Assembly: GCA_947629325.1 (NCBI GenBank)
Contig: CANRDE010000009.1
Location: 1-37,466 of the forward strand
Source: an uncultured Bacilli bacterium
Lineage (GTDB): Bacteria > Bacillota_I > Bacilli_A > RF39 > UBA660
DNA length: 37,466 nucleotides
Reading direction: 5' to 3'
Part shown: positions 32,707 through 37,466 of the stretch, one piece after another
Layout: each line of letters starts with the position of its first letter
How positions within the stretch are numbered: the stretch's first letter is position 1
The notes under the pieces: generated by a model
Database searches by the model: none
What the model was told of the DNA's origin: nothing
What the model saw: the letters and a program-made list of their open reading frames with translations, nothing else
Translations under genes and position numbers: made by a program

Positions 32707-33766
32707 ATGGATTTAGAAATTTTAAAAGACAAATTACATTCCATTGGGAGGTCACTTTGACATTTCAGCTTTAAAAGAAAGATTAGAAATTTTAGAGCAA
32801 GAAATAAATAAAGAAAATTTTTGGGACGATTATGAAAATGCCAATAAAATAAATAAAGAATATCAAATTCTCAAAAAGAAAATATTAAATTATACTAGTT
32901 TAGAAGAAACATTAGATGCATTAGAATTATTAAAAAGTGAATTAACGTTAGATGAATTTAATAAAGAATTGAACAATTTGAATTTTACTATTGAACAATT
33001 AGATAAAGAAAGAAATTTAAATGGAGAATATGATTATTTAAATTGTTATCTGGAAATTCATCCTGGAGCCGGGGGAACGGAATCTTGCGATTGGGCCAGC
33101 ATGCTTTTGCGAATGTATGAGCGTTTTTGTCTAAAGAATAATTATGGCTTCAAAAAAATATATGTTAATGAAGGAGAAGAGGCAGGAATTAAATCGGCCC
33201 TAGTATTAATTAATGGGGAAAATGCATACGGTTATTTAAAACATGAGAGCGGAGTTCATCGCTTAGTAAGAATTTCTCCGTTTGATGCTGGAAGAAGAAG
33301 ACATACCTCCTTTGCATCGGTTACTGTAACTCCGGAATTTGAAGGCGTTCCTAATATTGAAATTAATGAAGCAGATTTAAAAATAGATGTGTATCATTCT
33401 AGTGGAGCTGGAGGGCAATCTGTAAATACCTCAAATTCAGCAGTAAGAATTACGCATTTACCCTCTAAAATAGTGGTGGCCTGTCAAACCGAAAGAAGCC
33501 AGTTAAAAAACAAAGAGATAGCTTTAAAGGTTTTAAAAAATAAGTTATATGAAAAGTATTTGGAAGAAGAAGAGCAAAAAAAGAAAGCCTTAAAAGACAC
33601 ATCTAAAAATATTGAATTTGGTAGTCAAATAAGAAGTTATGTTTTAGAACCTTATAAATTAGTAAAAGACTATCGTAGTAATTATGAAAGTAATGACCCT
33701 GACAAAATCTTAGATGGTGATATTTTTAGTATGTTAGATTTTAATTTAAAAAATATTAAAAAGTAA
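32707..33766 (+). CDS. prfB: Peptide chain release factor 2, made by programmed +1 frameshift
   Basis: RF2 reads UGA and UAA. The gene starts at ATG 32707 and runs 17 codons (MDLEILKDKLHSIGRSL) to an in-frame TGA at 32758-32760. A +1 shift at CTT-T-GAC joins it to 32759-33766, giving about 352 residues. The RF2 tripeptide SPF is in VRISPFDAGRRRHTS and the catalytic GGQ in HSSGAGGQSVNTS. Without the shift, the only start for the long frame would be a TTG at 32744 that lacks the conserved N-terminus. RF2 thus controls its own synthesis through UGA readthrough. In Bacillus prfB directly follows secA; here 15 kb lies between. Confidence 0.97.
32746..32761 (+). promoter_or_regulatory. RF2 programmed frameshift site
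   Basis: GGGAGG (32746-32751) is the internal Shine-Dalgarno-like stimulator, then TCA, then the slip sequence CTT TGA C (32755-32761). Slow UGA decoding at low RF2 lets the ribosome slip forward one base. Confidence 0.95.
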
Positions 33767-33795
33767 CTAAATTTGTGATATTTTTGTGATATTTC

Positions 33796-33824
33796 TTGCT
33801 AAATATGAACTATTTGGATAAAAT
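33796..33824 (+). promoter_or_regulatory. Sigma-A promoter for tilS
   Basis: TTGCTA (33796-33801), 17-base spacer, TAAAAT (33819-33824). GTGATATTT is repeated just upstream and again before the tilS start (33833). Confidence 0.55.
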
Positions 33825-33841
33825 AAAAAACAGTGATATTT

Positions 33842-35182
33842 ATGAAAGAGGCACTTATTTTTTTAGAAAGTCTATTAAATAATAATGATACTATTGTAGT
33901 TGGGGTTTCAGGTGGCCCTGATTCTATGTGTCTTCTAAGTCTTTTAATTTCACTACGAGCAAAATTAAATTTGCATATTATTTGTGCTCATATTAATCAT
34001 GGATTAAGAAGAGAAAGCCTTAAAGAAGCTAAGTTTGTGGAAAACTATTGTGTCGCTAATAATATAATTTTTGAATATATGAAAATAACTGGTTATACTC
34101 AAAATAAATTTACAGAGCAAGAAGCAAGAAGTAAAAGATATGATTTTTTTGCCAAACTTGTAAAAAAATATCAGGCCCAATATTTAATGACCGCTCATCA
34201 TGGTAATGACTTGGAAGAAACAATCTTAATGCGAATTGTACGAGGTAGTAATCTTAAAGGTTATATAGGAATTCCTCAAATAAATAGGAATAAAGAATAT
34301 ATATTAGTAAGACCGCTTTTAATGGTTAATAAAAACCAAATTTTACAATATTTAAAAACAAATAATATTAAATATTGCCTTGATAAATCTAATAATAATT
34401 GTAATTATACTAGAAACAGATTTAGGAAACAAATGTTACCATTTCTCGAAAAGGAAGATGAAAACGTTCATTTAAAATTTTTAAAATTTAGTGAAGAGTT
34501 AAATGAATACCACACTTACATTAACGAACTTATCAAACCCAAAGTTAATAAAATTTATCAAGATGAAAAAATCAATTTATTAGAATTAAATAAAGAAGAT
34601 GAATTTATCCAGAAAAAAATTATAGAATATGTTATAGAAATAATCCAACAACAAGAAATATTTAATATTAATGATAAAAATATCAATGCCATTTTAAATT
34701 TAATCAAGGAAAAAGGCAACAAGCAAATAAGTTTAGCTGATAATTTTATTGCTCGCAAAAGTTATGATTATTTATATATAGAAAAAAATAATAAAGAAAA
34801 AGGCTACAGATATGAATTTAATAATCAGATAAAAATCTTAGACAAATATGTTATTAAGAAAATTGCCAACACTCATGAAAAAAGTAATTTTATTATTAGA
34901 TTAAATAGCCAGGAGATAAAATTACCATTGTTTGTTAGGACCGTTCAAAATGGTGATAAAATTAAAGTTAAAAATTTGAATGGCAATAAAAAAGTTAATG
35001 ATATTTTTATTGATAATAAGATAGATTTAATAAAAAGAAAGACTTATCCTTTAGTCGTAGACAATGAAAATACGATAATTTGGGTACCAGGAATAAAAAA
35101 ATCAATATTTGATAAAGAAATTTTTGAAAAGTATGATATAATACTTAAGTACATGGAGGAAAAAGATGAATACACAAAATAA
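33842..35182 (+). CDS. tilS: tRNA(Ile)-lysidine synthase
   Basis: Converts C34 of tRNA-Ile(CAU) to lysidine so that it reads AUA instead of AUG; ATP-dependent and essential. The PP-loop SGGPDS is at residues 23-28 in VVGVSGGPDSMCLL, followed by CAHINHGLRRES and TAHHGNDLEETILMRI. A C-terminal substrate-recognition domain (about 360-446) has FVRTVQNGDKIKVKNLNGNK and VDNENTIIWVPGI. 446 residues, normal. The start is ATG 33842; the upstream GTG at 33833 lies in the ribosome binding region. It overlaps ftsH by 17 bases, as tilS-hpt-ftsH clustering in Bacillus would predict (hpt absent). Its product matters for the AUA-rich genes of this genome. Confidence 0.95.
   Translation: MKEALIFLESLLNNNDTIVVGVSGGPDSMCLLSLLISLRAKLNLHIICAHINHGLRRESLKEAKFVENYCVANNIIFEYMKITGYTQNKFTEQEARSKRYDFFAKLVKKYQAQYLMTAHHGNDLEETILMRIVRGSNLKGYIGIPQINRNKEYILVRPLLMVNKNQILQYLKTNNIKYCLDKSNNNCNYTRNRFRKQMLPFLEKEDENVHLKFLKFSEELNEYHTYINELIKPKVNKIYQDEKINLLELNKEDEFIQKKIIEYVIEIIQQQEIFNINDKNINAILNLIKEKGNKQISLADNFIARKSYDYLYIEKNNKEKGYRYEFNNQIKILDKYVIKKIANTHEKSNFIIRLNSQEIKLPLFVRTVQNGDKIKVKNLNGNKKVNDIFIDNKIDLIKRKTYPLVVDNENTIIWVPGIKKSIFDKEIFEKYDIILKYMEEKDEYTK
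35109..35137 (+). promoter_or_regulatory. Possible internal promoter for ftsH
   Basis: TTGATA (35109-35114), 17-base spacer, TATGAT (35132-35137), inside the end of tilS. It could supply extra ftsH transcripts. Confidence 0.4.
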
Positions 35183-37145
35183 TAATAGAGTAAAAAATAC
35201 ATTACCATATTTAATATTATTTGGCGTTATAATAGTAGTATTAATAATATTACAATTCCAAGGTAACACTGTTAACAAACTAACTACAGGAGAATTGTTA
35301 CAAGAAATTAAGAAAGATAATGTTACAGAAATTACTATAACTCCAAATAGTGGGGAATCTGTTTACTATGTTGAAGGTAAACTAAAAGGATATAAAGAAG
35401 GAGAAAGTTTCAAAACTAAGTTAATAGAATCAGAAGTTGAAACAATTTCTCAATATGTAGAAAAAAACAATATTAAAGAATATGATACTAAAAGTGATCC
35501 TGGAAGTAGTACATTCTTATATATAGTTGTTAATGTTTTGCCTTTTGTTTTAATGGTAGTACTAGGTTATGTACTTATTAAAAAATTAGCTATGTCAAAT
35601 AAAAATTCTGTTGATTTCGGCAGAAGTAGAGCTAGACTTAGTAACGATTCAGATAAAAAAAGCTTTAAAGATGTGGCTGGGTTGACTGAAGAAAAACAAG
35701 AAGTTGAAGAATTAATAGATTTTTTAAAAAATCCGAAAAAATTTCAAAAATTAGGAGCTAGAATACCAAAAGGTGTTTTATTAGTAGGCCCTCCTGGAAC
35801 AGGTAAAACATTACTTGCTAAAGCGGTAGCTGGCGAAGCCAATGTTCCTTTCTTTTACATAAGTGGATCAGACTTTGTAGAATTGTTTGTTGGTGTTGGA
35901 GCATCACGTGTTCGTGATATGTTTAAAGAAGCCAAAAGAAGTGCTCCTTGTCTAATATTTATTGATGAAATAGATGCTGTTGGTAGACAAAGAGGAACTG
36001 GTTTAGGTGGCGGTCATGATGAACGTGAGCAAACATTAAATCAATTATTAACAGAAATGGATGGTTTTGGCGAAAACGAAGGAATCATCATTATTGCTGC
36101 TACAAACAGACCTGATGTTCTTGACCCAGCTTTACTTCGTCCTGGTCGTTTTGATAGACAAGTAACTATAAATTTACCTGATGCCAAAGCCCGTGAGCAA
36201 ATTTTAAAGGTTCATGCCAAAAATAAAATTTTAGATAAATCAGTTAATATTAAAAATTTAAGTTTAAGAACTCCTGGATTTAGTGGAGCCGACTTGGAAA
36301 ATTTACTTAATGAAGCTGCTTTGCTTGCAGTACGTCGTAATAAACCGGCGATATCAATGAATGAAATAGATGAAGCTACGGATAGAGTTTTAATGGGCCC
36401 TGCTAAAACATCTAGACAAATAACAGAAAAAGAAAAGAAATTAGTCTCTATTCATGAAGCGGGCCATGCTGTTATTGGTATTAAATTAGAAGACGCTAAT
36501 GAAGTTCATAAAATCACAATCATTCCAAGAGGAATGGCTGGTGGCTATACAATGATGTTACCAAAAGAAGAAAAAATGATGGTAGCAACTAAAAAAGAAT
36601 TATTAGCACAAATTACGGGGTTACTAGGGGGAAGAGTTAGTGAAGAGATATTCTTAAAAGAAATTTCTACTGGTGCGAGCGATGACTTTAAAAAAGCTAC
36701 AAATATTGCCCGGAGCATGGTTACTGAATATGGAATGAGTGATCTTGGACCAATGCAATATGAAGAACAACAAGGTAGTGTTTTCTTAGGAAGAGATTAT
36801 GGTAAAGCTAAAAACTTTAGTGATCAAGTAGCGCTTGAAATAGATAGAGAAACTAGAAAAATAATTGAAGAGTGTTATGAAAAAGCAAAAGAAATAATTA
36901 AAAATAATGAAGCTCTAATTATGTTATTAAGTGAAGCTTTAATGAAATATGAAACTTTAACTAAAGAGCAAATTGAATACATTGTTGAAAATGGTGATAT
37001 CAACTTTGATATTAAAGAAGAGGAACCAGAATCTGTTGAAACCATTGATGATTTAAAAGAAAAAGCAAAAGAATTAAAAATTAAAGGATATACAAAAATG
37101 ACAAAAGAAGAGCTTGAAAAGGCAATTCAAGGAAAGGATGAATAA
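35166..37145 (+). CDS. ftsH: ATP-dependent zinc metalloprotease FtsH with C-terminal Rho-N/SAP-like extension
   Basis: Membrane-bound AAA+ protease that degrades misfolded membrane proteins and regulators. Two membrane helices (about residues 12-31 and 116-140) flank the external domain. The AAA module has Walker A GPPGTGKT (208-215), Walker [10 protein letters not shown] and the [23 protein letters not shown]. The zinc site is HEAGH (430-434), with a later Asp in STGASDDF. Residues about 625-656 ([20 protein letters not shown], then TKEELEKAI) resemble the helix-extended-helix of Rho-N/SAP domains, which bind nucleic acid; this tail is not part of typical FtsH. 659 residues. Start ATG 35166 has TGGAGG upstream. 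Confidence 0.97.
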   Translation: MNTQNNNRVKNTLPYLILFGVIIVVLIILQFQGNTVNKLTTGELLQEIKKDNVTEITITPNSGESVYYVEGKLKGYKEGESFKTKLIESEVETISQYVEKNNIKEYDTKSDPGSSTFLYIVVNVLPFVLMVVLGYVLIKKLAMSNKNSVDFGRSRARLSNDSDKKSFKDVAGLTEEKQEVEELIDFLKNPKKFQKLGARIPKGVLLVGPPGTGKTLLAKAVAGEANVPFFYISGSDFVELFVGVGASRVRDMFKEAKRSAPCLIFIDEIDAVGRQRGTGLGGGHDEREQTLNQLLTEMDGFGENEGIIIIAATNRPDVLDPALLRPGRFDRQVTINLPDAKAREQILKVHAKNKILDKSVNIKNLSLRTPGFSGADLENLLNEAALLAVRRNKPAISMNEIDEATDRVLMGPAKTSRQITEKEKKLVSIHEAGHAVIGIKLEDANEVHKITIIPRGMAGGYTMMLPKEEKMMVATKKELLAQITGLLGGRVSEEIFLKEISTGASDDFKKATNIARSMVTEYGMSDLGPMQYEEQQGSVFLGRDYGKAKNFSDQVALEIDRETRKIIEECYEKAKEIIKNNEALIMLLSEALMKYETLTKEQIEYIVENGDINFDIKEEEPESVETIDDLKEKAKELKIKGYTKMTKEELEKAIQGKDE

Positions 37146-37146
37146 T

Positions 37147-37365
37147 ATGTTAGAAAATATATTATTAATTATATCAATTTTGCTAATCGCTATAGTATTG
37201 TTGCAAGGAAATAAAGCTACTGATTCTGGTGGCATTATAACCGGAGGCAATCAAGAATTGTTTCAAAACATGAAAGAAAGAGGAGCAGAATTATTTATAA
37301 CTAGAATGACTTATATTTTGGGTTTATTATTTTTTGGAATTTCTTTCGTAATATTCTTAATATAA
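37147..37365 (+). CDS. secG: Preprotein translocase subunit SecG
   Basis: Small auxiliary subunit of SecYEG. 72 residues with two membrane helices (about 4-20 and 50-70) and between them the conserved loop IVLLQGNKATDSGGIITGGN. The start ATG 37147 is one base after the ftsH stop and follows AAGGAAAGGATG; an in-frame ATG at 37114 lies within ftsH and adds residues not seen in the family. Works with SecA, encoded at 14719. Confidence 0.93.
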   Translation: MLENILLIISILLIAIVLLQGNKATDSGGIITGGNQELFQNMKERGAELFITRMTYILGLLFFGISFVIFLI

Positions 37366-37370
37366 TGTTA

Positions 37371-37397
37371 AAAAGAAGGCACTGCCTTCTTTTTTTA
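37371..37397 (+). terminator. Rho-independent terminator after secG
   Basis: AAAAGAAGGC pairs with GCCTTCTTTT around ACT, continuing in T. It ends the tilS-ftsH-secG unit. Confidence 0.85.
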
Positions 37398-37427
37398 ATT
37401 GTAATTTCAAGCGCACCATTTATTAAG

Positions 37428-37455
37428 ATTTTAACATAAGGAAAAAATTTGTCAA
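37428..37455 (-). promoter_or_regulatory. Possible minus-strand promoter at the right edge
   Basis: TTGACA (37455-37450), 16-base spacer, TAAAAT (37433-37428) with TGT in front. It points back toward the secG terminator. No gene is seen that it would serve, so it is either spurious or drives an antisense or short RNA. Confidence 0.3.
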
Positions 37456-37466
37456 ACTTTCTTTTG

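Overview
The window is chromosomal DNA of a very AT-rich, Gram-positive, spore-forming, probably anaerobic bacterium of the Bacilli/Erysipelotrichia type, most likely an uncultured gut lineage close to the Mollicutes branch. Evidence: RNA polymerase delta subunit; spoIIR, spoIID and a SpoIIQ-like gene; gene order like Bacillus subtilis (prfA-prmC-spoIIR, murA-spoIID-spoIIQ, hpf-secA-prfB); only class III (oxygen-sensitive) ribonucleotide reductase; AGGTGAT-type ribosome binding sites; and frequent TTG/GTG starts. UGA is a true stop: prfB keeps the classical +1 frameshift at UGA.

Layout. 1-75: right end of an IS3-family insertion sequence (transposase C-terminus plus terminal repeat), abutting the stop codon of a class A penicillin-binding protein on the minus strand (76-2019). 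2064-13546: housekeeping and sporulation block: a DUF1934 gene with an apparent AUA start, rpoE, a CDF metal exporter, prfA, prmC, spoIIR, mntP, a membrane-anchored three-repeat Cys protein, a small membrane protein, murA, an SGNH-like protein, rpmE, rpiB-like, a DUF1146 protein, spoIID, spoIIQ-like and a diverged actin-like ORF. 13547-17205: csp, a possible small RNA, hpf, secA.

17206-32640 separates secA from prfB, genes that are neighbours in Bacillus, so it looks like an accumulated insertion. Its left part carries two extra, decayed copies of the 3' end of secA, TTTGCAA repeats at both sides and a tyrosine-integrase fragment: the footprint of elements that integrate into the secA 3' end. 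Further right are an HExxH metallopeptidase-like gene, a metallophosphoesterase, a BclA-like collagen protein, and a minus-strand operon encoding a catalytic-domain-truncated NrdD paralog, NrdG, NrdD with a C-terminal glutaredoxin domain, and thioredoxin reductase. Then come a DUF1015 gene and a membrane-anchored NlpC/P60 peptidase.

32641-37466: prfB (programmed frameshift), tilS, ftsH with a C-terminal Rho-N/SAP-like extension, and secG.

How the genes work together: prfA, prfB and prmC form the translation-termination set; secA and secG are parts of the Sec translocase; murA, the PBP, SpoIID/SpoIIQ and the NlpC/P60 enzyme act on peptidoglycan in growth and engulfment; NrdD, NrdG and TrxB would form a redoxin-driven anaerobic dNTP supply. 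The most unusual items are the NrdD-like pseudoenzyme in the nrd operon, the secA 3'-end integration scar, and the AUA-start gene.
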